From assembly GCA_036505015.1 (NCBI GenBank), contig DASXUC010000099.1:1-40589 (forward strand): a stretch of 40,589 nt of DNA. The letters run 5' to 3'. A program made the position numbers and the translations under genes. Positions 1-6,759 of this stretch are shown piece by piece (the stretch's first letter is position 1; every line of letters starts with the position of its first letter). Under the pieces are notes generated by a model. It saw nothing but the letters and a program-made list of their open reading frames with translations. It did not search any database and was not told where the DNA came from. Source of the DNA: DASXUC01 sp036505015. GTDB lineage: Bacteria > Sysuimicrobiota > Sysuimicrobiia > Sysuimicrobiales > Kaftiobacteriaceae.

Positions 1-1
1 C

Positions 2-790
2 CACGCCGGCGAGGTGGACGCCGACACGCTGCCGGAGCTCGACGATCTCGACCGGATCGGCCTGCGGCCCGACCTGAATCTCGAAGAGACCATGGTCCAC
101 GCCCTGATGCGCAGCGTGCGCGAGCGGGGCCGGGCCGACTACGACGTCGACCTCATGCGTGACGGCTGGTACTTCGTGGAGGACCCCATCCTGTACCGGA
201 ACCACCGGTCGGTGGAAGTCTACGTCCTCGACATCTCCGGCTCGATGCGCGGCGAGTATCTGGCGCTGGTGCGGAAGACCATCTTCGTGCTGTGGTACTA
301 CCTGGAGCGCCGCTATCCGACCAACCTGCGGCGCTACGTGGTTTTTCAAGATACCGCGGAAGAGAAAACCCGCGACGAGTTCTTCTGCGTCGAGTCCTCC
401 GGCGGTACGCACATCTCGGCCGGGTTCGAGAAGGCGATGGAGCTGCTGGACGGGGTGACCGAGTACGACAAGTTCCTGTTCATGTTCACCGATGGGGAAA
501 CGTCCTCCGGCGATTTCGACATGGCCAAGAAGCGGTATGAGGAAGCGCTGGGGCGGTTCGATCTGGTGTGCTACGGCCATGTCAATCCGGGAGGCCGCGG
601 CGTGGGAGGATTCTCGGAGCACGTCCAGGAGACCGCGCGTCGGCAGCGCCAGGCCACGTTCGCCAACCTGGTCGATGCCGAGGCCATCCGCGCGGCGGTG
701 CGCGAGTTCCTGACGTTCTTCCGTCCGGAGCGGGACGCGGGGGGTCCATGGAAGAGTATCGCGAGATCATCGGGCGCATCGAGGCGCTAG
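2..790 (+). CDS. DUF444 (YeaH/YhbH) family VWA-domain protein, 5' partial
   Basis: The frame is open to the left edge, so the N-terminus is missing; a GTG at 14 is probably internal. The C-terminal part holds a von Willebrand A domain whose MIDAS motif DISGSM starts near residue 74 counted from base 14, followed by a conserved tail ending in EFLTFF. This matches the DUF444 family (E. coli YeaH, Bacillus YhbH), which is normally encoded between the PrkA serine kinase and SpoVR. The 3' end overlaps the spoVR start by 43 nt, so the two are surely cotranscribed and prkA would be expected just upstream. The family's biochemical role is unknown; it is tied to stationary phase and sporulation, but sporulation in this organism cannot be inferred from it. 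Confidence 0.9.
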   Translation, partial: HAGEVDADTLPELDDLDRIGLRPDLNLEETMVHALMRSVRERGRADYDVDLMRDGWYFVEDPILYRNHRSVEVYVLDISGSMRGEYLALVRKTIFVLWYYLERRYPTNLRRYVVFQDTAEEKTRDEFFCVESSGGTHISAGFEKAMELLDGVTEYDKFLFMFTDGETSSGDFDMAKKRYEEALGRFDLVCYGHVNPGGRGVGGFSEHVQETARRQRQATFANLVDAEAIRAAVREFLTFFRPERDAGGPWKSIARSSGASRR

Positions 791-1902
791 CCGCCGGCCG
801 CGGACTGTCCTTCGATCCCGTGTACTTCCGGATCACGGACAGCGATGAGATCGCGGAAGTGGCGAGCATGGGCCTGCCCAACCGGTTCATCCACTGGTAC
901 TGGGGCGGTGCCTACAAAGAGCTCGCCACCCAGCAGAGCAAGCAGGTGTTCAGCATCCTGGAGCTGGTCCTGAACACGTCTCCCTCACATGCCTTCCTGC
1001 GGCGCAGCAACACCTACCTCCAGAACGTGCTCGTGATCGCGCACGTCTACGGGCACGTGGATTTCTTCAAGAACAACCACTGGTACTGTAAGTCAAACAA
1101 AAACATGCTGAACGAGGCGGAGCTGCACGCCCGCACCATCCGCCGGTACGAGACGCAGCACGGGTCGGAGAAAGTGGAGCACCTGCTGGACTCGCTGCTG
1201 ACCGTGGCCACCACGGTCAACGCCTTCGAGCGCAGCGAGGTCGAGCGCCGGCGCCGGCTGATCTACTTTCTGGAGGAGCGGGCGCCGCTGGAGGATTGGG
1301 AGCGGCATCTGCTGCAGTTGGTGCGCGAGGAAGCCGAGTACTTCGACCTCATCCAGCGCACCCACATCATCAACGAAGGCTGGGCTACGTTCGTGGAGGC
1401 CGAACTGCTGCGCGACGTGCTGGACACCCGGGCCTGGGCGGGCCTCAGCGTGCAGCTGTCCAACCGGCCGGCCCCCTACACGATCGGCTACACACTGTTC
1501 AAGCGCGTGCGCGACGAGCGCGGGTTCGAGCAGGCCCTGCAGGTCCGCAAGTTCTACGAGGACATCCGGTTCATCGATGAGGTGCTGACCCCCGATCTGG
1601 TGCGCCGGCTGGACATCTTCGTCTACGATCCGAAGGAAAAGCAGAAGAACTACGACCTGCAGGCCGTGAAGGAGATGCTGATCACCCAGAAGCTGTCCCG
1701 GGGCGAGCCCTACATCGAGGTAGAAGCGGGTGCCACCCCCCGCGAGCTGATGATGGTGCACCGGGACGAAGATCGCAAGCTTGATCCCAAGCGGGTAGGG
1801 CAGTTCCTGAAATCAGTGCACGCCCTGTGGCGCAATCCGGTGCGGCTGCGGGGGAACGGGAAGGTCTACACGTACGACCGCAAAGGACTCTCTACCACAT
1901 AG
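748..1902 (+). CDS. spoVR: SpoVR family protein
   Basis: A 384-residue protein carrying the SpoVR family blocks: NRFIHWYWGG, VIAHVYGHVDFFKNN (near residue 95) and a HIINEGWATF segment near residue 205. The histidine- and glutamate-rich blocks look metal-binding, although the family has no proven activity. ATG 748 is chosen because homology begins there; it lies inside the DUF444 gene, giving translational coupling. The protein is shorter than Bacillus SpoVR or E. coli YcgB (roughly 470-510 residues), mainly in the C-terminal region. Its tail overlaps the convergent SDR gene by 11 nt. Family assignment is firm; function is not. Confidence 0.93.
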   Translation: MEEYREIIGRIEALAAGRGLSFDPVYFRITDSDEIAEVASMGLPNRFIHWYWGGAYKELATQQSKQVFSILELVLNTSPSHAFLRRSNTYLQNVLVIAHVYGHVDFFKNNHWYCKSNKNMLNEAELHARTIRRYETQHGSEKVEHLLDSLLTVATTVNAFERSEVERRRRLIYFLEERAPLEDWERHLLQLVREEAEYFDLIQRTHIINEGWATFVEAELLRDVLDTRAWAGLSVQLSNRPAPYTIGYTLFKRVRDERGFEQALQVRKFYEDIRFIDEVLTPDLVRRLDIFVYDPKEKQKNYDLQAVKEMLITQKLSRGEPYIEVEAGATPRELMMVHRDEDRKLDPKRVGQFLKSVHALWRNPVRLRGNGKVYTYDRKGLSTT

Positions 1903-2629
1903 TCAGCCCTCCGTCGATCACCAACGTCTGTCCCGTCACGTAGCTGGCCCGCGGCGACGCCAGGAAAACCACCGCCCGGGCGACGTCCTCTGGCTCGGCG
2001 AACCGCCCCACCGGGATCTGCGCGGTCAGTTCTTCGCGCTGCGCCACGGTGAAATCGGACGTCATCGCCGTATCGACCAGCCCGGGAGCCACGGCGTTGA
2101 CGCGGACCTCCGGGGCCAGCAGCCGCGCCAGCGCTTTGGTGAGGGCGATCAGTCCGCCTTTGCTGGCCGCGTACGCGGTCGCCGTGCCGCCGACGAGTCC
2201 GCGGATGCTTGCCACGTTCACGATGGCGCCCTGCTGTCTGGCAAGCTCGGGAGCCGCGCGCTGGCTGCACAGGAAGGCGCCGGTGAGGTTGGTCGCCACG
2301 ACCTCTTCCCACTCGCGCATGGTCACCTCCGCCAGCGGCGTGCGGCGCATGATCCCCGCATTGTTGACGAGGACGTCGAGCCGGCCCCATTCGTTCTGCA
2401 CCTGGGAGAGCAGCGCGTCCACGTCGGTGGCTTTGGCCGCGTTCGCTTTGATGGCCATCGCCCGCCGGCCGCCCCGCCGCAGGGCGTCGACCACGTGGTC
2501 CGCCGCCCCCGGATTGCTGACGTAGCTGAGCGCGACCGCGGCCCCCTCCTGCGCGAACGCTCCCGCAATGGCGCGCCCAATGCCGCGACTCGCGCCCGTG
2601 ACCAGGACGACCTTGCCGACGAAATCCAT
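1892..2629 (-). CDS. Short-chain dehydrogenase/reductase (FabG-like)
   Basis: A 245-residue classical SDR. Visible are the nucleotide-binding TGASRGIG (residues 11-18), NNAG (89-92), and the catalytic set N114, S141, Y153 and K157 in YAASK. The C-terminal SYVTGQTLVIDGG block is typical of 3-oxoacyl-ACP reductases and related glucose/alcohol dehydrogenases, and the Rossmann spacing suggests NADP(H) or NAD(H). The substrate cannot be told from sequence; there are no fatty-acid synthesis genes nearby, so it is not named fabG. The ATG at 2629 is preferred because homology begins there; a GTG seven codons upstream is possible, and neither has a strong Shine-Dalgarno. Confidence 0.9.
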   Translation of the reverse strand: MDFVGKVVLVTGASRGIGRAIAGAFAQEGAAVALSYVSNPGAADHVVDALRRGGRRAMAIKANAAKATDVDALLSQVQNEWGRLDVLVNNAGIMRRTPLAEVTMREWEEVVATNLTGAFLCSQRAAPELARQQGAIVNVASIRGLVGGTATAYAASKGGLIALTKALARLLAPEVRVNAVAPGLVDTAMTSDFTVAQREELTAQIPVGRFAEPEDVARAVVFLASPRASYVTGQTLVIDGGLTMW

Positions 2630-2708
2630 GTTGCCCTGATTGGCGCACACGGAGGAGAGTCCTATGCCAGCCGAGATAGAGAAAGCGCGGACCTGATCCG
2701 CCTTTCCC

Positions 2709-2736
2709 GTTCGCCGTTCGCCGTTCGCCGTTCGCG
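2709..2736. repeat. Tandem heptamer repeat, 4 x GTTCGCC
   Basis: Four head-to-tail 7-nt units, three GTTCGCC and a last GTTCGCG. The array lies 3 nt beyond the stop codon of the minus-strand bifunctional nuclease gene. It is one of at least eight different short arrays found in gaps of this window. Confidence 0.9.
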
Positions 2737-2739
2737 AAT

Positions 2740-3216
2740 CTAGTGGACTGGCCCCGTGAAGTCCGAGGGCTTGACCTTCTCGAGGAACTTGCGGAACTCT
2801 TCCATCTCTTCATCCAGCGGTTTCTTCAGCACGATCGCCTGCTCGGCGACCTTGTCGGATACGAAGATCGGGGCCTCGGAGCGCAGCGCCAGCGCGATCG
2901 CATCGCTGGGCCGGGAGTCGACGATCAGGCTGTTGCCGTTGTTGGCGAGGTGAACCTCGGCGTAGTAGGTGCTGTCCTTGACGTCGGTGACGATCACGCG
3001 GACCACGTTGACGGTGAGTTCGTTCAGTACGGAGCGGAGCAGATCGTGGGTCATCGGACGCGGCGGTTTGACGCCCTGCAGTTCCATCGCGATTGCGGTG
3101 GCCTCCGCCTGCCCGATCCAGATAGGGAGCGCCATCGCCTCACCCTGATCGACCAGCAGCACCACAGGGTTCATCTGCTGGTCCAGCGCCACGCCGCGCA
3201 CCTTCATGTGCACCAC
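2740..3216 (-). CDS. Bifunctional nuclease family protein (DUF151/BFN)
   Basis: A 158-residue protein with the DUF151/BFN domain over its first ~130 residues: VVLLVDQGEAMALPIWIG at the start and the SRPSDAIALALRS block near residue 101. Members include plant BBD proteins with reported RNase/DNase activity; many bacterial members are untested, so the activity here is inferred from family only. The start is GTG 3216, because an AGAGGAGG Shine-Dalgarno (complement at 3224-3231) is 7 nt away; the in-frame ATG at 3207 would be too far. A sigma70-like promoter lies immediately upstream and gives a leader of about 20 nt. The gene is single-cistron or leads into the SDR gene. Confidence 0.92.
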   Translation of the reverse strand: MVHMKVRGVALDQQMNPVVLLVDQGEAMALPIWIGQAEATAIAMELQGVKPPRPMTHDLLRSVLNELTVNVVRVIVTDVKDSTYYAEVHLANNGNSLIVDSRPSDAIALALRSEAPIFVSDKVAEQAIVLKKPLDEEMEEFRKFLEKVKPSDFTGPVH

Positions 3217-3242
3217 GGCACGTCCTCCTCTATCGTCGCCCT

Positions 3243-3270
3243 ATTATAACAGAACCTTTTCACCAATCAA
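3243..3270 (-). promoter_or_regulatory. Sigma70-type promoter of the bifunctional nuclease gene
   Basis: On the minus strand a perfect -10 box TATAAT (complement at 3243-3248) is preceded, with a 16-bp spacer, by TTGATT (3265-3270). Transcription would start near 3235, just ahead of the Shine-Dalgarno of the gene beginning at 3216. The surrounding AT-rich patch contrasts with the GC-rich genes. Confidence 0.75.
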
Positions 3271-3384
3271 CGTAAAGGGGATTCTCCCCCGTTCGCGGAA
3301 GTACGATTGCGGTTTTTTGCGCGTCTAAATCACACCCCGCGTGTGGTACGGACAGGACGTCAGTCTGGCGAGACAGGTGCACTG

Positions 3385-4617
3385 GTGATACGGCGCTCCA
3401 TCCAGATCATGGCGGTGATCTGCGGGTTGGTCTTGCTGACGCCCGCGCTGAGTTCCGCCGCCCAATCGTATACCGTGCAGCCCGGCGACACGCTGTGGGC
3501 GATCGCGTCGCGCTTCGGCGTGCCGGTCGAGGCCCTGATCGCCGCGAACCACTTGCCCAACCCCGACGCGTTGAAGCTCGGGCTGCGGCTGGTTATTCCA
3601 TCGTCCGGCACGGACCGGACCGCCGCGCCGGCGGCCGCCGCCCGTTCCGGGGATCTCACGCACATTGTGGTCGATGGAGATACGCTCTGGTCGATCGCCG
3701 CCCGCCACGATGTGTCCGTCGATGCGATCATCGCCGCCAATCGCCTGGGAAATCCGGACGCGCTGAAGCTCGGACAGAAACTGATTATTCCCGCCCGCCG
3801 CAATGCGCAGACCGCTGCACGACAGCCCGCTGCGGCGCGTCCCGCGGTTGCGCGGCCCGCTGCGGTTGCGCAGCGCTCGGTCTGGCACACCGTCGCCGGC
3901 GGCGACACCCTGTGGACGATCGCGGTACGCTACCATACGACCGTGGCCGCGGTCATCGCGGCAAATACTCTGCGGAACCCTGACGCGCTGACGCTTGGGC
4001 AGCGCCTGAAGATCCCTGTCGCCGCCTCGGTGCTGAAACCCGTGGTGAAACCGGCGGTGGCGACTCCCAAACCTGCCGCGACGCCGTCCAAACCGGCAGC
4101 GGTGGTACACGCGCCGAACGCTCCCGCGGCCGGGCCCGCTCCCGCCGCACCCACGGTGCTGCGGCAGGTCCCGCCCCTGCGGGCGCTGCCCCGTTCCGTG
4201 GTGGCGCCGGTGCGGTTGCTGCCGCGCAGCGCGATTCCGTCCCGTGGAGAACGGTGGGCCTCGGCGCTGCAGCAGGTCGCGGTGCGGGTCCTCGGCGTGC
4301 GCTACCGGTGGGGCGGAATGTCGGTGCGCGGGTTCGACTGCTCGGGGTTCGTCAACTACGTCATGAACGCGGTGGGTGTGCGCGTGCCGCGCACGACGTT
4401 TGCGATGTTCAGGTCCGGCCGGCCTGTGGCACGGAATCAGCTGCAGGTGGGCGACGTCGTGTTCTTCCAGACGGTGTGTCCGGGTCCATGCCACGCCGGG
4501 ATCTACATCGGAAACAATCTGTTCATGCATTCGGGATCGGGCATCGGACGCGTCAGCATTACCTCGCTCAACTATAGCTACTACAAGGCGCGCTACCTCG
4601 GAGCCCGCAGATTCTAA
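3385..4617 (+). CDS. Secreted cell-wall hydrolase, signal peptide - 3 x LysM - NlpC/P60
   Basis: A 410-residue exported peptidoglycan endopeptidase. From GTG 3385 the order is: basic n-region and hydrophobic signal peptide (1-26, cleavage near SSA-A), three LysM repeats (about 28-72, 92-136, 166-211, each with the GDTLW core), a Pro/Ala-rich linker (about 213-290), and an NlpC/P60 domain with catalytic Cys319 (FDCSGFV) and His370 (CHAGIYIG). LysM domains bind glycan and NlpC/P60 cuts gamma-D-Glu-meso-DAP type peptide links. A TTG at 3307 and an ATG at 3409 are alternative starts; 3385 gives the best signal peptide. A GGGGA-TTC-TCCCC hairpin sits upstream (3277-3289). I looked for a c-di-AMP riboswitch, common before such genes, and did not see its conserved blocks. 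Confidence 0.92.
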   Translation: MIRRSIQIMAVICGLVLLTPALSSAAQSYTVQPGDTLWAIASRFGVPVEALIAANHLPNPDALKLGLRLVIPSSGTDRTAAPAAAARSGDLTHIVVDGDTLWSIAARHDVSVDAIIAANRLGNPDALKLGQKLIIPARRNAQTAARQPAAARPAVARPAAVAQRSVWHTVAGGDTLWTIAVRYHTTVAAVIAANTLRNPDALTLGQRLKIPVAASVLKPVVKPAVATPKPAATPSKPAAVVHAPNAPAAGPAPAAPTVLRQVPPLRALPRSVVAPVRLLPRSAIPSRGERWASALQQVAVRVLGVRYRWGGMSVRGFDCSGFVNYVMNAVGVRVPRTTFAMFRSGRPVARNQLQVGDVVFFQTVCPGPCHAGIYIGNNLFMHSGSGIGRVSITSLNYSYYKARYLGARRF

Positions 4618-4631
4618 AGGGCCTTCAACAG

Positions 4632-4659
4632 CATCTGGCATCTAGTATCTGACGTCTAG
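4632..4659. repeat. Degenerate tandem heptamer repeat
   Basis: Four 7-nt units of the pattern YRTCTRR: CATCTGG, CATCTAG, TATCTGA and CGTCTAG. It lies 15 nt after the stop codon of the LysM hydrolase and is the only visible content of the 74-nt gap before murT. Confidence 0.7.
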
Positions 4660-4691
4660 GATCGAAGTCGGCCTCCACGAAATACCGCCTT

Positions 4692-6089
4692 GTGACGTTG
4701 TCTCAGCTCCGTCTCAGTGTGGCCGTCGCGCTTGGCAAGATGGCGGCTTTTCTGAGCAGGACCTTCCGTTTCGGCGGCGGTACCACGATGCCCGGGCGCG
4801 TCGCGGGAGCCGTCGAGCCCGACGTGGTCCGCCGTCTCGCGGCGCAGCTGCCCGCGGGTGTTGTCATCGTTACCGGCACCAACGGCAAGACCACCACGTC
4901 CCGGCTGATCAGTCAGATCGCGCAGGCCGCCGGGCTGGTGGCCGTCCACAACCGCGCCGGCGCCAACCTGAGCGCTGGGATCGCGGCCGCACTGGTTGCC
5001 CGGGCTTCCTTGACCGGGACCACGCGTGGCGACCTCGGAATCTTCGAAGTCGACGAAGCGACCCTCCCGCTGGTCAGCGGCGCGCTCGCGCCCCGCAGCA
5101 TCGTGCTGACCAATTTGTTTCGCGATCAACTGGACCGGTATGGAGAGATCGATATCGTGGCGGCTCGCTGGCGGACGGCGCTGGGATCGGTATCGCCGCA
5201 GACGACCGTCATTTTCAATGCCGACGATCCGCTCGTCGCCGATGTCGGCACCGCCCACCGAGGCCCGACGATCGCGTTCGGCATCGCCGATGCGTCGTGC
5301 GGCGTGGGCGTGGTGGAGCACGCGGCCGACGCACGCTACTGCTACCGCTGCGGCAGCCGCTACCACTACGAGGCGGTGTTCTTTGGACACATGGGCGTGT
5401 ATCAGTGTGAGGGCTGCGGCTGGCGGCGGCCGGCTCCTCAGGTGTTTGCGACCGACGTCCGAATGATGGGCATTCGCGGTACGGAGTTCACGCTGCGCAC
5501 CCCCGCCGGGGCGCGACCCGTCCGAACGACACTGCCCGGCGTGTACAATGTCCACAACGTGCTTGCCGCCGCCGCCGCCGGCCTTCACCTCGGCGCCGGG
5601 CTGGAGATCATTGCCCGGGAGATTGAAACGTTCGCTCCCGCATTCGGTCGCGCCGAATCGCTTCGGCTGGATGGGCACGATGCGGTGGTCCTGCTGGCCA
5701 AAAACCCCGCCGGGTTCAACGAGGTCCTCCGCACCGTCATGCGGGAGCCGGGTGAGTTGGTAGTGATGATCGCGATCAACGATCTCACCGCCGACGGCCG
5801 CGACATCTCCTGGCTGTGGGATGTGGATTTTGAAATGCTGACCCCGGCCAACGCGCCGGTGATCGTCAGCGGGCTGCGCGCGGAGGACATGGCGCTGCGG
5901 CTGCGCTACGCGGGTGTGCAGGGATCGCGCGTCTCAGTCATCGGCGCCCTGTCCGCGGCGCTCGATGCCGCCGCCGGAGCTGCCCGACCGGGTGCGCGCA
6001 TTTTCATCCTGCCCACGTACACGGCGATGCTCGAACTCAGGCGGATTCTGCAGCGGCGGGGACTGGTGAAAGGATTCTGGGAGCAGTAG
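4692..6089 (+). CDS. murT: Lipid II isoglutaminyl synthase, MurT subunit
   Basis: A 465-residue Mur-ligase-fold protein. The ATP loop GTNGKTTT is at 62-69, a NADDP block at 176-180, a zinc ribbon C217-x2-C220-x18-C239-x2-C242 interrupts the central domain as in known MurT proteins, and the DUF1727 C-terminal domain contains GRDISWLWDVDF, whose Asp371 is the likely counterpart of the catalytic MurT aspartate. MurT activates the D-Glu carboxylate of lipid II; GatD supplies ammonia from glutamine. The partner gene lies 2.9 kb downstream instead of adjacent, because a metal-resistance cassette intervenes. GTG 4692 has no clear Shine-Dalgarno; ATG 4740 is an alternative. Confidence 0.93.
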   Translation: MTLSQLRLSVAVALGKMAAFLSRTFRFGGGTTMPGRVAGAVEPDVVRRLAAQLPAGVVIVTGTNGKTTTSRLISQIAQAAGLVAVHNRAGANLSAGIAAALVARASLTGTTRGDLGIFEVDEATLPLVSGALAPRSIVLTNLFRDQLDRYGEIDIVAARWRTALGSVSPQTTVIFNADDPLVADVGTAHRGPTIAFGIADASCGVGVVEHAADARYCYRCGSRYHYEAVFFGHMGVYQCEGCGWRRPAPQVFATDVRMMGIRGTEFTLRTPAGARPVRTTLPGVYNVHNVLAAAAAGLHLGAGLEIIAREIETFAPAFGRAESLRLDGHDAVVLLAKNPAGFNEVLRTVMREPGELVVMIAINDLTADGRDISWLWDVDFEMLTPANAPVIVSGLRAEDMALRLRYAGVQGSRVSVIGALSAALDAAAGAARPGARIFILPTYTAMLELRRILQRRGLVKGFWEQ

Positions 6090-6110
6090 CGTGGGTATCG
6101 ATGGGCTAGG

Positions 6111-6206
6111 ATGACTGCGAAACGGCAGACGGTTCTGGTCACAGGGAGCAGCGGGTTTCTCGGCTATCCTGTGGCGCTGTTATGGAAGTGCGTGAACGAC
6201 CCATAG
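6111..6206 (+). pseudogene. N-terminal stub of an NAD-dependent epimerase/dehydratase
   Basis: A 31-codon frame beginning with ATG 6111. Its residues 8-18 read VLVTGSSGFLG, the first beta strand and glycine loop of extended SDR sugar epimerases, then GYPVA, after which the similarity stops and the frame ends at TAG 6204. No continuation is visible in the other frames before the metal-resistance promoter at 6297. The simplest reading is a gene truncated when the downstream cassette was inserted or the rest was deleted. A GGCTAGG just before the ATG could be its old ribosome-binding site. Confidence 0.6.
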
Positions 6207-6296
6207 ACGTCGGTGCCGGAACCTGGGAAGCGGGTCCACCTGCCGACTCGCGTCCCTAATCGCCCTTCGGCTTTCCGCTTCTATCTCCCCGACCGG

Positions 6297-6326
6297 TTGA
6301 CTAGCCGCTGTTGAGCGATGGATAAT
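6297..6326 (+). promoter_or_regulatory. Promoter of the arsR/cadC-type metal operon
   Basis: TTGACT (6297-6302), an 18-bp spacer, then GATAAT (6321-6326). Predicted transcription start is near 6333, directly in front of the inverted repeat at 6336-6355, so repressor binding there would block initiation or clearance. Confidence 0.7.
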
Positions 6327-6335
6327 GGGGGTGAC

Positions 6336-6355
6336 GAGTGCACAGTCATGCACTC
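6336..6355. promoter_or_regulatory. Inverted-repeat operator for the ArsR-family repressor
   Basis: A perfect 7-bp inverted repeat GAGTGCA - CAGTCA - TGCACTC, centred about 13 nt after the predicted transcription start and 20 nt before the repressor start codon. Placement and symmetry fit SmtB/ArsR-type operators, although the sequence is not the classic ATA-TGAACA form. Binding is inferred. Confidence 0.65.
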
Positions 6356-6374
6356 ATAGAGGGGGTGGATCTCC

Positions 6375-6758
6375 ATGGCACTCCAGCCGATTGGGACAAA
6401 ATCCCGGCCTGATGACACCTGCGACGTCTGGCACATAGACGTACGGAATGTCCGCCCGCTGCTGCGGGAGGTCAGAGATGAGGCCCGATTCGACGCGGTC
6501 ACTCGGATCTTCCAGCTCCTATCTGATCCGACCCGCGTCAAACTCCTGTTTGCGCTTGCCCGGCATGAGTTGTGCGTCTGCGATCTGGCCGCGATCGTGG
6601 CTCGCAGCCGTACGGCTGTGTCTCACCAGCTGCGCTTCCTGCGCGACCTGAAACTGGTGAAGTACCGGCGGTCCGGGCGGATGGCGTACTACGCGCTCGC
6701 CGACCGGCACGTCCGCCGGCTCGTGCTCGATGGGCTCCGCCACGCGGAGGAAGACTAG
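6375..6758 (+). CDS. ArsR/SmtB-family metal-sensing repressor, CadC-like
   Basis: A 127-residue winged-helix repressor. It has the alpha3 metal-site motif ELCVCDLA (about 55-62), an extra N-terminal cysteine in DDTCDVWHID (Cys16) as in CadC, a recognition helix RTAVSHQLRFLRDLKLV, and an alpha5 site D-x-H followed by RHAEE near the C-terminus. CadC-type proteins release DNA on binding Cd, Pb or Zn; the presence of both site types means the metal cannot be fixed from sequence. ATG 6375 follows an AGAGGGGGTGG Shine-Dalgarno. One base separates it from the ATPase gene it presumably controls, together with itself, through the operator at 6336-6355. Confidence 0.9.
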   Translation: MALQPIGTKSRPDDTCDVWHIDVRNVRPLLREVRDEARFDAVTRIFQLLSDPTRVKLLFALARHELCVCDLAAIVARSRTAVSHQLRFLRDLKLVKYRRSGRMAYYALADRHVRRLVLDGLRHAEED

Positions 6759-6759
6759 C

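Noticed and set aside
1866..2813. Longer frame covering the SDR gene in another phase
   Set aside because: Arg/Gly-rich translation with no motif; the SDR frame has full catalytic motifs.
3249..3384. Possible c-di-AMP (ydaO) riboswitch before the LysM-NlpC/P60 gene
   Set aside because: Conserved blocks of that class are not visible; only a short GGGGA hairpin and an AT-rich promoter region are present.
6182..6256. 24-codon frame beginning ATG 6182
   Set aside because: No similarity recognised, no Shine-Dalgarno, and it lies across the breakpoint after the epimerase stub.
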